Source of the DNA: RGIG8597 sp045133795 | Lineage (GTDB): Bacteria; Spirochaetota; GWE2-31-10 | Assembly (NCBI GenBank): GCA_045133795.1 | Contig: JBGUUT010000115.1 | Location: 1 to 63,978 of the forward strand | Direction: 5' to 3' | DNA: 63,978 nucleotides | In this document: positions 43,502 through 52,819 of the stretch, piece by piece | Layout: each line of letters starts with the position of its first letter | Numbering within the stretch: the stretch's first letter is position 1 | The notes under the pieces: model-generated | Seen by the model: the letters and a program-made list of their open reading frames with translations, nothing else | The model's database searches: none | Told to the model about the DNA's origin: nothing | Program-made: the position numbers and the translations under genes

Positions 43502-44575
43502 ATGGTTATAAAAAGAAATCTGTTTATTTTTTTATTGTTTGTTTTTTTATGCAGTTGTTTTAATGGAAATAAAAATCTTAATACGGAAATAGAAATGATT
43601 GAGCCGGAGATTTACGCAAAGTATTTATCAATGGCACCCGGTAATGAAAAACCTAATCTGTATTACAGCGATGAGTCTATGTTGGGATTAAAACTTTCAC
43701 GTTTTGCTCAAAAAAGATGGGAAACAACTTATTTAGATCAGTTAGATACTCAAGAACATTTTAATCCGGTTATGGGAAAACATTTTTTGTTATATGACAA
43801 ATTGTTTTATCTGGATTATCAGTCAGAAAGCAGAATTGTATTAAAGCAATTAATAGAAAAAGAAGAGGGCGGATTTTTAGCGGACGGAACTAGAGTTTCA
43901 TGTTCTGATTTTTGTATACTCCAAGATTCGCCGGAAAGTGAACCGCTTCTTTTTTATAATGACGGCGGAGAATTAAAGGCTGCAATACTTGAAGAACACA
44001 GGTATCTGGATAAATTAGAATTTGATACTGAAAAAATTAAGAGTGTAGAAGAATTTCAGGTTTTTAAAACATTAGATTATTACACGATGGTTTACAGCGG
44101 AGACGGTGGATTATTTTTAGTTCGTTTGGCATTGAATGCGGAAGAAAAAAAGATTGAGGTCGAAAGTCTTTTGCAGATAGACAGCGGAATCGAGATGTTT
44201 CATGCAACATTATTTGATGATGATGTTACGATTTTGTATTACTCAAGAGAATATCTTTTGAGTTATTATTGCGGCGGAACAAATCAAAAGATTGGTTATT
44301 ATCCGGAAATTCATTTTCTAAATGTTAATTATCGTGCAAAATCTCCGGTTTTTACTGTTTGTGCTCCGGATAGAGAATCGAAAAATCAACCGGTTTATGC
44401 TGTTTATTTTATTCATGAGGATTCGTATTCTCAGAAGAAATGGCGAGAAGATTTACTTGTTCGTTCTAATACTCCGTTTATTGCATGCAGTACATTAGAT
44501 GTGGCAGATAATTTTTATATGTTATTGTCCGGTAACGTTTTGCAATTGTTGACAATAAAAAATGCAGGAATGTAA
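43502..44575 (+). CDS. Lipoprotein of unknown function
   Basis: A 357-aa lipoprotein with signal and lipobox LCSC (Cys19). The remainder is mostly beta-rich with repeating short strands, possibly a propeller-like fold. I do not recognise a family. Its ATG lies two bases after the stop of the TPR gene and its stop abuts the next ATG, so it is within the same operon. The ribosome site is weak and coupling is likely. Confidence 0.75.
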   Translation: MVIKRNLFIFLLFVFLCSCFNGNKNLNTEIEMIEPEIYAKYLSMAPGNEKPNLYYSDESMLGLKLSRFAQKRWETTYLDQLDTQEHFNPVMGKHFLLYDKLFYLDYQSESRIVLKQLIEKEEGGFLADGTRVSCSDFCILQDSPESEPLLFYNDGGELKAAILEEHRYLDKLEFDTEKIKSVEEFQVFKTLDYYTMVYSGDGGLFLVRLALNAEEKKIEVESLLQIDSGIEMFHATLFDDDVTILYYSREYLLSYYCGGTNQKIGYYPEIHFLNVNYRAKSPVFTVCAPDRESKNQPVYAVYFIHEDSYSQKKWREDLLVRSNTPFIACSTLDVADNFYMLLSGNVLQLLTIKNAGM

Positions 44576-45796
44576 ATGCAAAAGTTTGATTTATTAATAA
44601 TCGGTGGCGGTAGTGCTGGAACTGCTGCTGCAATGCATTCCGTAGGAAAAAAAGTTGCGATTGCCGAGAAAACACAATTAGGCGGAATGTGCGTAAATGA
44701 AGGTTGTATTCCGTTTAAATCATTTTTGAATATAGTTGAAAGTATTGCCGATTGTCGTAAAGGAATTATCGGGATCGACCTTATTGAAAGGTCATTTAAT
44801 TATGAAGCGATTGTAGATGAAGTGAAACAGCGTATCGAAAGTGTACGTAAATCGCTGGAATTCTCACTGCAAAATATTACAGTGTATCATGATGAAGCAG
44901 TTATAACAGATAAAAATCATGCAGTTATTGCTAATGAAGAAATCGAGTTTGATTATTTGTTGATAGCTACGGGAAGTTCTCCTAAAGCAAATATGTCTGC
45001 GACAAAACAACTTTTTAATTTTACCACTCTTCCGCAAGAAATTAGTGTTATCGGCAGCGGTATCACCGGGATAGAAGCCGCATCGATATTAGCGAAGTTG
45101 GGAGTAAAAGTTACGTTGCAAGAAAAGCAAAACGTTATATGCCCCGGAATCCCGGAAATTTTGCGTAAAGAATTGCAAATTATATTAAGACGAAACGGTA
45201 TTTGGGTGAAAACAAACAGTCAAGATGTACCGGAGAATGCGTTGTGGTGTACCGGAAGTTCTCCGGTTTTACCTCGTTTTTTAAATGACTCACTTTGTCC
45301 TAAAACTGATGATTATGGCTGTTTGTGTATTGATGAAAATCAAAAGACAACGGTAGAAAACTGGTTTGCAGCCGGAGATGTGTGCAGCGGTACGCCTAAA
45401 TTGGCGTATATTGCATCGTATCAGGCAAAAAAAGCCGTTTCGACAATGTTCAATTTGTCGGATATTCCTAGAGTTGAGCCTCAATTTATTCCGTATTGTA
45501 TATTTGCACCTACACCGCTGGCTTGGTTCGGAGATTTTGATAATCCGGATTATAGGATTGAAAAAAAATCTTACAAAGCTGTACCTGCTGCAACAGTGTA
45601 TGATGATACTCGCGGTTTTGTGATTACAGCAACAAATCAAAACGGCCGGCTTTGCGGAGCTGCAATTTGCGGAACTGCAGCACATGAAATGATTCATCAA
45701 TTATTGATTTGTGCAAAGTACAAAATAACATTGAAAGATTTGCAAAATAATATTTTGACACTTCATCCGGTTTTATCGGAATTGTTGCAATTGTGA
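44576..45796 (+). CDS. Pyridine nucleotide-disulfide oxidoreductase (dihydrolipoamide dehydrogenase-like)
   Basis: A 406-aa flavoenzyme. It has the FAD motif LIIGGGSAGTAAA, redox disulfide GGMCVNEGCIPFK, NAD motif VIGSGITGIEAASILAKLG, WFAAGDVCSG and the C-terminal His-Glu dyad HPVLSE. It is about 60 residues shorter than usual Lpd. Lipoamide dehydrogenase is the best guess and would fit the gcvH at 60239, but other disulfide substrates are possible. The ATG follows directly on the previous stop (TAAATG). Confidence 0.85.
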   Translation: MQKFDLLIIGGGSAGTAAAMHSVGKKVAIAEKTQLGGMCVNEGCIPFKSFLNIVESIADCRKGIIGIDLIERSFNYEAIVDEVKQRIESVRKSLEFSLQNITVYHDEAVITDKNHAVIANEEIEFDYLLIATGSSPKANMSATKQLFNFTTLPQEISVIGSGITGIEAASILAKLGVKVTLQEKQNVICPGIPEILRKELQIILRRNGIWVKTNSQDVPENALWCTGSSPVLPRFLNDSLCPKTDDYGCLCIDENQKTTVENWFAAGDVCSGTPKLAYIASYQAKKAVSTMFNLSDIPRVEPQFIPYCIFAPTPLAWFGDFDNPDYRIEKKSYKAVPAATVYDDTRGFVITATNQNGRLCGAAICGTAAHEMIHQLLICAKYKITLKDLQNNILTLHPVLSELLQL

Positions 45797-45798
45797 GA

Positions 45799-47136
45799 TT
45801 ACTCTACGTAAATTTCGTCATCGCACAAAACAATTTTTCCTTCATCTTCCAGCTGTTTTAAATAATTGATGAAATCGCGCCTTCTTTCTAATACTTCACT
45901 CTTTTTTACGGCTCCGAGAAGTTCAATTTCATGTCGAATTACTCCGGCACGTCGTTGACTGACACAGCTTAAAAATACATCTTTTACAGCCTCGGAACTT
46001 CCTTTTAGGAAAAAAGCAATTTCATTGTTAGGATAATCTTTTAATCCTTTCTCAAGCTCTTTTTTCGGTAATCGCAATATATCAGTGAAAGTGAAAACTT
46101 TTTCTTCGATTTCTTTAGCCAACTCTTCGTCTTCATTTGCAACGGCTTGGATAATTTGTTGAACATTTTCCTGGTCACAATTTCGCAAAATATCAATAAG
46201 GCGTTGTTTTCCGAGAACAGGGATATCCGCACTGTTAGTACAAATATCTTTTGCTTTTGCATTCAATTTCCCGATTATCATTTTACTGATGTCGTTGTTA
46301 ATTTTAGATTTACCGTTAATCAATTGTATGATTGCAGCGGAACGTTCAGGCGGTAATATCTTTAATATTTCGGCAGAACGTACCGGAGCCAGCAAGGTTA
46401 AAACTGTAGAGATTACTAAATCACTTTCGTTTTTGAGAAGTTCTTTTAATTGAGTCGGAGACAGTCGGTTTAAATATTCGTATTCTTCTACACCGGCTTC
46501 TTCTTCCAGTTTCATAAATCGGACACTGCCGTCAGATAATCCGAATATTAATTGTAATAAAGTTCGTAAAAATTCTCGACCGGTCGGAAGCTCTCCCCAT
46601 CCGTTTTGTGGAGTATTTAATCCGAAAGCGGCTTGTGTATCTTTTATGTCATCGGGAGTGATATTTCCCAGTTTTTGTAATTCTTTAAAAATCTTGTGTT
46701 GTTCGTCCGGTTGAAATTGTGTTGCAACTTTTGCAGCTTTGTCTAATCCTAAAAGAACTAAGAAAACTGCACTCAATCGCAGACGAGATTTTTTATCAAT
46801 AGGAGCTTCAGAAGTTACTTCTTTTATAAACGGGCGATTATCGTTTGTTTCGGCAGTTGTTGTTTCTGTCGATTTGTTAATAGGAATGTAGTCTGATTTG
46901 TTTATTTTTTCAAAAGCAGCTTTTTTTATTTCTTTAGACACAGTAGGTGTTTCTAAAATTTTTCCGTCCTTTAAATCCTTTGAAGATAATTTACGTGGGA
47001 AAAATGCCTCTACTTCAACTTGTGTATTTTTTAAACTGTTACGCATGATTTCCAAATTTTTATCATCCGTATTTGCATTGTTATTAGGTTGTTGATTTTT
47101 TTTATATGCATTAAAAATAAAATTATTTCCTGCCAT
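45799..47136 (-). CDS. FliG-type flagellar motor switch paralogue (FliG1-like)
   Basis: A 445-aa protein. Residues 1-115 are a polar low-complexity extension. Residues 116-445 follow the FliG order: RLSAVFLVLLGLDKAAKVATQF at the N-domain, the middle SPTQLKELLKNESDLVISTVLTLL, and the C-domain KVFTFTDILRLP, FFLKGSSEAVKDVFLSCVSQR, LGAVKKSEVLERRRDFINYLKQLE. The key charged residues of the torque helix are altered (RHEIELLG). Spirochaetes have two FliGs; this resembles the longer FliG1 kind. It starts after a strong GGGAGGGG site. Confidence 0.85.
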   Translation of the reverse strand: MAGNNFIFNAYKKNQQPNNNANTDDKNLEIMRNSLKNTQVEVEAFFPRKLSSKDLKDGKILETPTVSKEIKKAAFEKINKSDYIPINKSTETTTAETNDNRPFIKEVTSEAPIDKKSRLRLSAVFLVLLGLDKAAKVATQFQPDEQHKIFKELQKLGNITPDDIKDTQAAFGLNTPQNGWGELPTGREFLRTLLQLIFGLSDGSVRFMKLEEEAGVEEYEYLNRLSPTQLKELLKNESDLVISTVLTLLAPVRSAEILKILPPERSAAIIQLINGKSKINNDISKMIIGKLNAKAKDICTNSADIPVLGKQRLIDILRNCDQENVQQIIQAVANEDEELAKEIEEKVFTFTDILRLPKKELEKGLKDYPNNEIAFFLKGSSEAVKDVFLSCVSQRRAGVIRHEIELLGAVKKSEVLERRRDFINYLKQLEDEGKIVLCDDEIYVE

Positions 47137-47176
47137 TTTTCCCCTCCCAAGGTTATAGCCTGTTTATCTTTGAACA

Positions 47177-47205
47177 GTAATACAAATTTGTCATAATAAA
47201 TGCAA
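47177..47205 (-). promoter_or_regulatory. Probable promoter of the fliG-like gene
   Basis: Minus-strand TTGCAT (47200-47205), a 17-bp spacer and TATTAC (47177-47182), about 40 bases before the ATG. Confidence 0.5.
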
Positions 47206-47263
47206 GCGTGTTGACTGTCTCTATTTTAATTTGTGAATTAATCTTTAGATTTTTACGCCTAAA

Positions 47264-47307
47264 GCGACAGTATTTTTTTGCGTAATTGCAAAATCGCATA
47301 CTGTCGC
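47264..47307. terminator. Hairpin between the Mpl-like and fliG-like genes
   Basis: Perfect ten-base arms GCGACAGTAT (47264-47273) and ATACTGTCGC (47298-47307), with a nested TGCG/CGCA. It lies 16 bases past the Mpl-like stop. No clear T-run follows on minus, so termination is only probable. Confidence 0.5.
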
Positions 47308-47322
47308 AAAGAAGTAACAGTT

Positions 47323-48756
47323 TTAATCTTTATTAAAAGAATTTATTAACTCTCCGTAGTAACGATCCATATCTCCGGCTCCCATCAGACAAACGACGTC
47401 ATTAATGCTTATTTTATTTTTGAGATTTTCGGCAATAGTTATCGGGCTGCCACAATATTCGGTATTCGGATTATATTTTGCTGTTTTTTCAGCTAACATT
47501 TCAGAACTTACGCGTTTTTCCCATTCATTCTTTTTTTCACGTGCGGGATAAATATCGATTAACGAAATTTTATCCGCAGCAGAAAGTGCGGTTGCAAAAT
47601 CATTAAGGAAATTAAATGTTCGAGAAAAAAGGTGTGGTTGAAAAATAAGATGTAACTTACGCTGCGGATAAATACTGCGAATTTCTCCGATTATGTGTCG
47701 AATTGATTCCGGCGAATGTCCGTAATCGGTGATAAAAACCGGTTTTTTTCCGCAAACATCAAAACGGCGTTTCATTCCGGTAAAACGTTTTAATCCTTCT
47801 GTGACATCAGCATGTGTCATTCCTAATTCCAATGCTGCCAAAACTGCACCGGTTGCGTTTAGGGCTAAATATCCTGGTAAAGCAGGAACAAACAACGGCA
47901 GTTTTTTTTCGTCGACAGCGTCCAGAGTAAAATAGTTTCCTTCCGGTGTAAGTTTGTGATTTGTGATTGTCCAAACTTTTGATGTGTCAATATTGGCATT
48001 TTTTAATAATGCAATTTCTTCAGGAAAACCGAACCATGTAATATTTTTAAAATTATTTTCTTGAACAAACTCTATGATATTCGGAGTTGCATGAAGAATT
48101 TGTTTTTTTCTTCCGGTCATTCCGTTAAAAAAGTGAGCAAATGAAGCTTTGTAATCTGCAAAGTCTCGATATGTTTCCGGATGTTCGAAAGCAAAATTTA
48201 TCATTACATTAATTTCCGGATGATAATTATGAAAATTGCGATTGTATTCATCACCTTCAAGAATATAAGTACAGCCTTTTCCCATGAAAATATTTGAGTT
48301 GCCGGACGGCATTTTCATTTGAGCACCGAGTATAGACAACGGATCCCATTTGGTGTCCTGCAAGATTGCTGTAAGAATTCCGGCGGTAGTTCCTTTCCCC
48401 TCACTTCCTGAGACAGTAATACCGATTCTGCCTTCTTCCAGTAAATATTTTCCTATAAAGTTTTCCCAACTTTCTTGCGGTATTCCGAGTTTTTCGGCTT
48501 CTTTAAATTCTGGATTATCCGGAGCTAACGCTTTTACCGCCGGTGAATATAAGAGAAGCTGCGGAACGTTTTTTAAGTTTTCAGCAGCGTGTTGATAAAA
48601 AATCTTTATTCCTTTTTGCTCTAAGTAACCTAAATCATCACGAGTTGTACGTTCCGAACCGGTTACCTGTATTCCTTTTTCACAAAGATATTCTCCGATT
48701 GCTGAACAGGCACAGCCGCCGATTCCAAGAATATGAACGTGTTTTAATTGTTTCAT
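47323..48756 (-). CDS. mpl: Mpl/MurC-family ligase (UDP-MurNAc peptide ligase)
   Basis: A 477-aa Mur ligase. The N-terminal HVHILGIGGCACSAIGEYLCEKG is typical of Mpl, which rejoins recycled tripeptide to UDP-MurNAc. The ATP loop reads SGSEGKGTTAGI; the usual form is GTHGKTTTAG, so the Mg-binding Thr is displaced. EGDEYN, HPETYRDFADYKASF and FITDYGHSPESIRH fit the family. AAAAGGGG precedes the ATG. MurC is the alternative, but the sequence is closer to Mpl. Confidence 0.85.
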   Translation of the reverse strand: MKQLKHVHILGIGGCACSAIGEYLCEKGIQVTGSERTTRDDLGYLEQKGIKIFYQHAAENLKNVPQLLLYSPAVKALAPDNPEFKEAEKLGIPQESWENFIGKYLLEEGRIGITVSGSEGKGTTAGILTAILQDTKWDPLSILGAQMKMPSGNSNIFMGKGCTYILEGDEYNRNFHNYHPEINVMINFAFEHPETYRDFADYKASFAHFFNGMTGRKKQILHATPNIIEFVQENNFKNITWFGFPEEIALLKNANIDTSKVWTITNHKLTPEGNYFTLDAVDEKKLPLFVPALPGYLALNATGAVLAALELGMTHADVTEGLKRFTGMKRRFDVCGKKPVFITDYGHSPESIRHIIGEIRSIYPQRKLHLIFQPHLFSRTFNFLNDFATALSAADKISLIDIYPAREKKNEWEKRVSSEMLAEKTAKYNPNTEYCGSPITIAENLKNKISINDVVCLMGAGDMDRYYGELINSFNKD

Positions 48757-49012
48757 TGTTTTTCCCCTTTGAGTATGTATATATACTGTTTTATGAATTT
48801 CTTTTCAAAGTTTCTGTTGATTTTTATGTATTTTAAAAAAAGTCTTTTATATTTTTTATTCCGAATAAGAATTTGTGACATTAAAAAATGAGACTTTTGG
48901 ATTCAAGACTGCCGTTGAGAGTAGAATCTCAGTTTTTCGTCCATCTTTGCATACAATAAAATCTAAAGTCTATATGTATTTTTTTATACCAAGAGCGTTG
49001 TCCTAAAAATAT

Positions 49013-49741
49013 TTAATCTGAATATTTTTTTATCTTTTCAAAAATTTGTGTTGCGTTATAAAAGATTTGTTCGGCAAAATCTTCGATTTTTTGTCGACGA
49101 ATTGAAGAAAGCAGCGACACTGCGGCGGCTAAAGTTTGCGGTTTGTCAGTGTCTGTTTCTGTTAAGATTCGATTTGTATCGACAAATGCAGCAGCTTGGG
49201 CGGTTTTCTTGCTGCATGAAAGTAATTTTGCAGAGAAAGAAAAGTAAACATCATAATTACTTAATTTTTGTGCATCTTGCATTGAGCCGCAGAACCCGTG
49301 AATAATAATAATACTCTCGCTGTTTCTTTTTCGAAAGTTGCTTAAAATCGGCGGTAAGAGATGCAAGGATTTTACGCAGTGTAATGTTATTACCGGGCAT
49401 TTGTTTGTTACGGCAATATCGAGTTGTCGTAAAAATATGATTTTTTGCATTTCCGTATTTTCTCGACATAAATCTAATCCGATTTCTCCCATCAAAATAT
49501 TTTTTTTATGCAGTGAAAAAAGATTTTCTAATCGGTGTAAATCCTTTTCAAAATCGGTTGTCATATACGCAGCTTGCCAAGGATGAATCCCGAATGAAAA
49601 AGGGATATTGTTTTTTAATGAGAAATCAGCTTGCAACAGTTGATTGTGCAATGAAAAAGGATTGTCTGCATTTGCTGCGGCAATACAAACTTCTGCTGTA
49701 CTTATTTCCGGCGAATGAGTGTGAATATCGACTAATCTCAT
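49013..49741 (-). CDS. TatD-family metal-dependent hydrolase
   Basis: A 242-aa TIM-barrel hydrolase. It has the metal motif VDIHTHSPE, FGIHPWQA, MGEIGLDLC and ITLHCVKS with later IIIHGFCGS, the family His/Glu ligands; RILTETDTDKP holds the last Asp. The family includes 3'-5' DNases and proofreading enzymes. Its ATG lies five bases behind the phosphatase stop, so the genes are linked. It has no strong ribosome site. Confidence 0.9.
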   Translation of the reverse strand: MRLVDIHTHSPEISTAEVCIAAANADNPFSLHNQLLQADFSLKNNIPFSFGIHPWQAAYMTTDFEKDLHRLENLFSLHKKNILMGEIGLDLCRENTEMQKIIFLRQLDIAVTNKCPVITLHCVKSLHLLPPILSNFRKRNSESIIIIHGFCGSMQDAQKLSNYDVYFSFSAKLLSCSKKTAQAAAFVDTNRILTETDTDKPQTLAAAVSLLSSIRRQKIEDFAEQIFYNATQIFEKIKKYSD

Positions 49742-49746
49742 ATATT

Positions 49747-51246
49747 TTAAATTGTATCAAGATTTATAACAAGCAGCGTTAAATCGTCTTTTGCATTTTC
49801 TAGCGGCATAAATGAATTTAAATCATCGATGATTATGTTTTTTAATGCATTGGCACTTTTGTCTTTATTAGCTATGACAATTGATTCCAGTCGTTCAATG
49901 CCGTAACGTTCTTCGTTGTTTTCTGATTCAGTAATTCCGTCAGTATATAAAATAATTTTGCTGGTTTCTTCGGTAGAAATCGTAGCAGTTTCCAACGGAA
50001 GTTTTTCGAGATAACCGATAATGGAAGAGTTCGGAATTAAACGTTGTAAAGAACCGTCTTTTTGGACTAACAGAATTTCGGTTAATGCCGCATTTGAATA
50101 TGTAAGAATATTTGCATTAAGGTCAAGTTCTCCGTAAAAAGCTGCAAGATATTTTTTATTTGCAGTGATTTTACAAAGGTCGAAATTTACTTGTTGTATA
50201 ACATCTTCAGGATTCATGTATTGTCGAATATTTTTTTGGAATGAAATTTTCGCCATCATTGTTACCATTGCAGCAGGGATTCCGTGACCGCAAACATCTG
50301 CAATAACAAAAGCGTATTTTTTATTTCCCAGATTTACGATGTCGTAATAATCACCCCCCAGTTGTTCCATCGGGCGATAAAAACCGGCACAATCGATTTC
50401 GGTAAAAGTAATTTGCGGGATAATAGCCTCTTGAATTCTTTGTCCCATTTGCATTTCAGCTTGGATTTGTCTTTGGATATTCAAAAGCTCTTCATTGTAA
50501 ACTTGCAATTGATGAGTTCGTTCTTTGACTTTACTTTCCATTTTTTCACTGTAATCTTGCAAAGTTTCGGCCATTGCATTAAATGAATCCGAAAGAACTT
50601 TCATTTCTTGATTTTGGTTAAAGTTAGCACGGATGAATAAATTTTCTTCCCTGAAATGCCCAACAATCTCGCAATATTTTTGAAGCGGACGTACTATTAA
50701 TTTTTCCAAAACGAAGTGGAAAGTAAGAATTAGAGCAATTGTCATTATAATAAATTGTAATAAAGTAAAAAGAATATCTCTGGTTAATTCCTTATAAAGA
50801 TAAGACTTTGTCGTAATAAGAATGATTTTTCCTATTTCAATTTCATTGTTTTCGTTGGAATCATCGATATGGATAATAGGATGATTAAGGATAACTTCCG
50901 GTTTGTATGTTGATTTATATATGATTGCTTCTTCGGTTGAACAGATTTTCTTTTCCTTAGAAAGACCGTATTCAAGATTGTCATCTTCATTATAAACAAG
51001 TATGGCTTTTATATAATTATTTTCTAGCTCAATTTGTATTACACTTTCCATCCATTCATAATTATAATTCCATAAAGGCCAATCAAGGTTAAATTGGAGA
51101 CGTTTTACTAATAAATCTATATTGTTTTGGTACTCGTTATGTTTATCTTTATATCTGAGAAAACCGGTAGCCCCGCCCATTATTATCATAATTAAGGAAA
51201 TTATCGCAATGATTATATAATTTACCAAAGTAGAAAGTTTTGTCAT
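49747..51246 (-). CDS. Membrane SpoIIE/RsbU-type serine phosphatase
   Basis: A 499-aa protein. TM1 is at about 10-30, an extracytoplasmic sensor at about 31-150, TM2 at 160-185, HAMP at 185-240, and a coiled coil to 290. A PP2C-like domain follows with GGDYYDIVNLGNKKYAF, IADVCGHGIPAAMV and LYTDGITESEN, carrying the metal Asp residues. Such enzymes dephosphorylate anti-anti-sigma (STAS) proteins in partner-switch systems; no partner is encoded here. TatD follows closely. Confidence 0.9.
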   Translation of the reverse strand: MTKLSTLVNYIIIAIISLIMIIMGGATGFLRYKDKHNEYQNNIDLLVKRLQFNLDWPLWNYNYEWMESVIQIELENNYIKAILVYNEDDNLEYGLSKEKKICSTEEAIIYKSTYKPEVILNHPIIHIDDSNENNEIEIGKIILITTKSYLYKELTRDILFTLLQFIIMTIALILTFHFVLEKLIVRPLQKYCEIVGHFREENLFIRANFNQNQEMKVLSDSFNAMAETLQDYSEKMESKVKERTHQLQVYNEELLNIQRQIQAEMQMGQRIQEAIIPQITFTEIDCAGFYRPMEQLGGDYYDIVNLGNKKYAFVIADVCGHGIPAAMVTMMAKISFQKNIRQYMNPEDVIQQVNFDLCKITANKKYLAAFYGELDLNANILTYSNAALTEILLVQKDGSLQRLIPNSSIIGYLEKLPLETATISTEETSKIILYTDGITESENNEERYGIERLESIVIANKDKSANALKNIIIDDLNSFMPLENAKDDLTLLVINLDTI

Positions 51247-51441
51247 TTACAATCTCATTCTAAATTCAAGTTAATAATTTTTTTCTTAACTAAGATTTAT
51301 AATATATATCCAATAAAAAAACTAATCTAATAGATAAAAAATAAATAAATTCTGTTTTTTATAAGATTTTTTTGTTATCCGATTTTAAAAATCGAATATA
51401 AAAATAAAGTTAAGGTTATAAAACAGGAAAGAAAATATTTT

Positions 51442-52353
51442 TTATTTTTTTAGAATGCTTTTTAGCTTACGATAAATTCTGCCCGGCGTGATTAAATTTT
51501 TTCGGCGGAAAAAGTTTTTAAGTCGTTTGTACATTTGTTCATCGACAACGATTTCTTGAGGGAAACAAGTAATTTCATAATCGATAGAATCATGTATTTG
51601 GTGAAGCGGCGATGCATAACAGTTTTCTCCGCTGCTGTCCATTCCGATGTTGCGAACAAGAGTTTTTTGCGGGGCAACACAAAGCCCGCCGTGTTCAAAA
51701 ATTGTTGCACCCCAAAAAATTGCCCAAGTATTAAGTTTGCCGCTTTTGTTGCGTAAAATTTGTTTCCAACGATTTTCCGTTCCTTCACTGTTGAAATGAT
51801 AAATGTCTTTGCGTGAAAATTTGTTGCAGTAATATTCGCAATCTTTTTTGTAATATTTCCAACGGTCAGCCCACGTTGCCCACCCCCAACAGTCCATTAC
51901 CGGATAGATAAAAGCACTGTCGCAAGATGTGGCTTTTACCGGATTAGTCCAGCCGTTGATATGCCAAACTTGCGGTGTATCTCGGTACAAATCCAGAGCT
52001 TTATTCATGTAAGTGAGAAAAAATTGTCCGGTAACAATATCATCTTCCAATACAATAGCACGACCGTGTTTTTCCATTATTTTAGAAACTCCGCTGATAA
52101 TGGATGAAGCCAGGCCTTTATTTTCCTGAGCTTCTTCGATATAAACATAGCCGCACCATTTTTTACTGCGTACAACATTGCGAGTTTGTGCAATTTTTTC
52201 GAGTTGCTTTTCGGAAGCATTGTTTTTAGCACCGTCACAAAAAACATAAAGTTCTGTTTGCTCTGACAAATGATTTCGTTGCAAAGCCTCCAGTGTTTTT
52301 TGTGTATGTTCGGGACGATTGTAAACAAAAAGGATTACCGGTGCTAAATTCAT
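51442..52353 (-). CDS. Glycosyltransferase (GT-A fold)
   Basis: A 303-aa protein. It starts LAPVILFVYNRPEHTQKTLEAL, has VLEDDIV as the metal/nucleotide-sugar acidic motif, and PVMDCWGWATWADRW as an acceptor-region motif. This set is common in bacterial surface-polysaccharide glycosyltransferases. The donor and acceptor are unknown and it stands alone here. A gap of 195 AT-rich bases without features separates it from the phosphatase gene. Confidence 0.85.
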   Translation of the reverse strand: MNLAPVILFVYNRPEHTQKTLEALQRNHLSEQTELYVFCDGAKNNASEKQLEKIAQTRNVVRSKKWCGYVYIEEAQENKGLASSIISGVSKIMEKHGRAIVLEDDIVTGQFFLTYMNKALDLYRDTPQVWHINGWTNPVKATSCDSAFIYPVMDCWGWATWADRWKYYKKDCEYYCNKFSRKDIYHFNSEGTENRWKQILRNKSGKLNTWAIFWGATIFEHGGLCVAPQKTLVRNIGMDSSGENCYASPLHQIHDSIDYEITCFPQEIVVDEQMYKRLKNFFRRKNLITPGRIYRKLKSILKK

Positions 52354-52427
52354 GATTTTCTCCGTGATAACTGAAAGTTACGGCATTATATGAAAAAATC
52401 AGAAAGTTACAAAAGGAAATTACCGTT

Positions 52428-52703
52428 TTAGAACCAAAAGTCTTCGTCGATTATATAGTTAATTTCTATTTCTTCTATATACTCATATTTTTCAGATTCT
52501 AAATATGCACAATACGCTCTGGCAATAAACCAATTATAAAAACGTTCTTTTGTTCTGATAGTTTGATAACGACAACTTTCCATAAACTTTCGTTGATAAT
52601 TGGAAAGAAGTCGGCGATTATCTGCGTTAATACATTTTCCGAAACGCATTAAAAATTCTTCCTCTTCACTAAAAGTTAATAATAAAGGAAAAGACTTTTT
52701 CAC
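52428..52703 (-). CDS. Small hypothetical protein
   Basis: A 91-aa acidic protein rich in Tyr, Phe and Glu, ending IDEDFWF. No signal peptide and no family recognised. The start is GTG at 52703 with GAGG about ten bases upstream. Codon use looks like the neighbours, so a real gene is likely but not certain. Confidence 0.55.
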   Translation of the reverse strand: MKKSFPLLLTFSEEEEFLMRFGKCINADNRRLLSNYQRKFMESCRYQTIRTKERFYNWFIARAYCAYLESEKYEYIEEIEINYIIDEDFWF

Positions 52704-52819
52704 TTTGATAAAACCTCACATTCGTAAGCCATTCAGCATCATGTAAAATGAACAACTCCAAATAAAATAGTGATAAATGATTTTTTTTCAAAGAAAAATT
52801 TTTGCGTTATATAAAAAAA

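Noticed and set aside
48757..49012. Small RNA around the TGAGA/TCTCA stem near 48916
   Set aside because: The stem is only five pairs and no promoter stands at a fitting distance.
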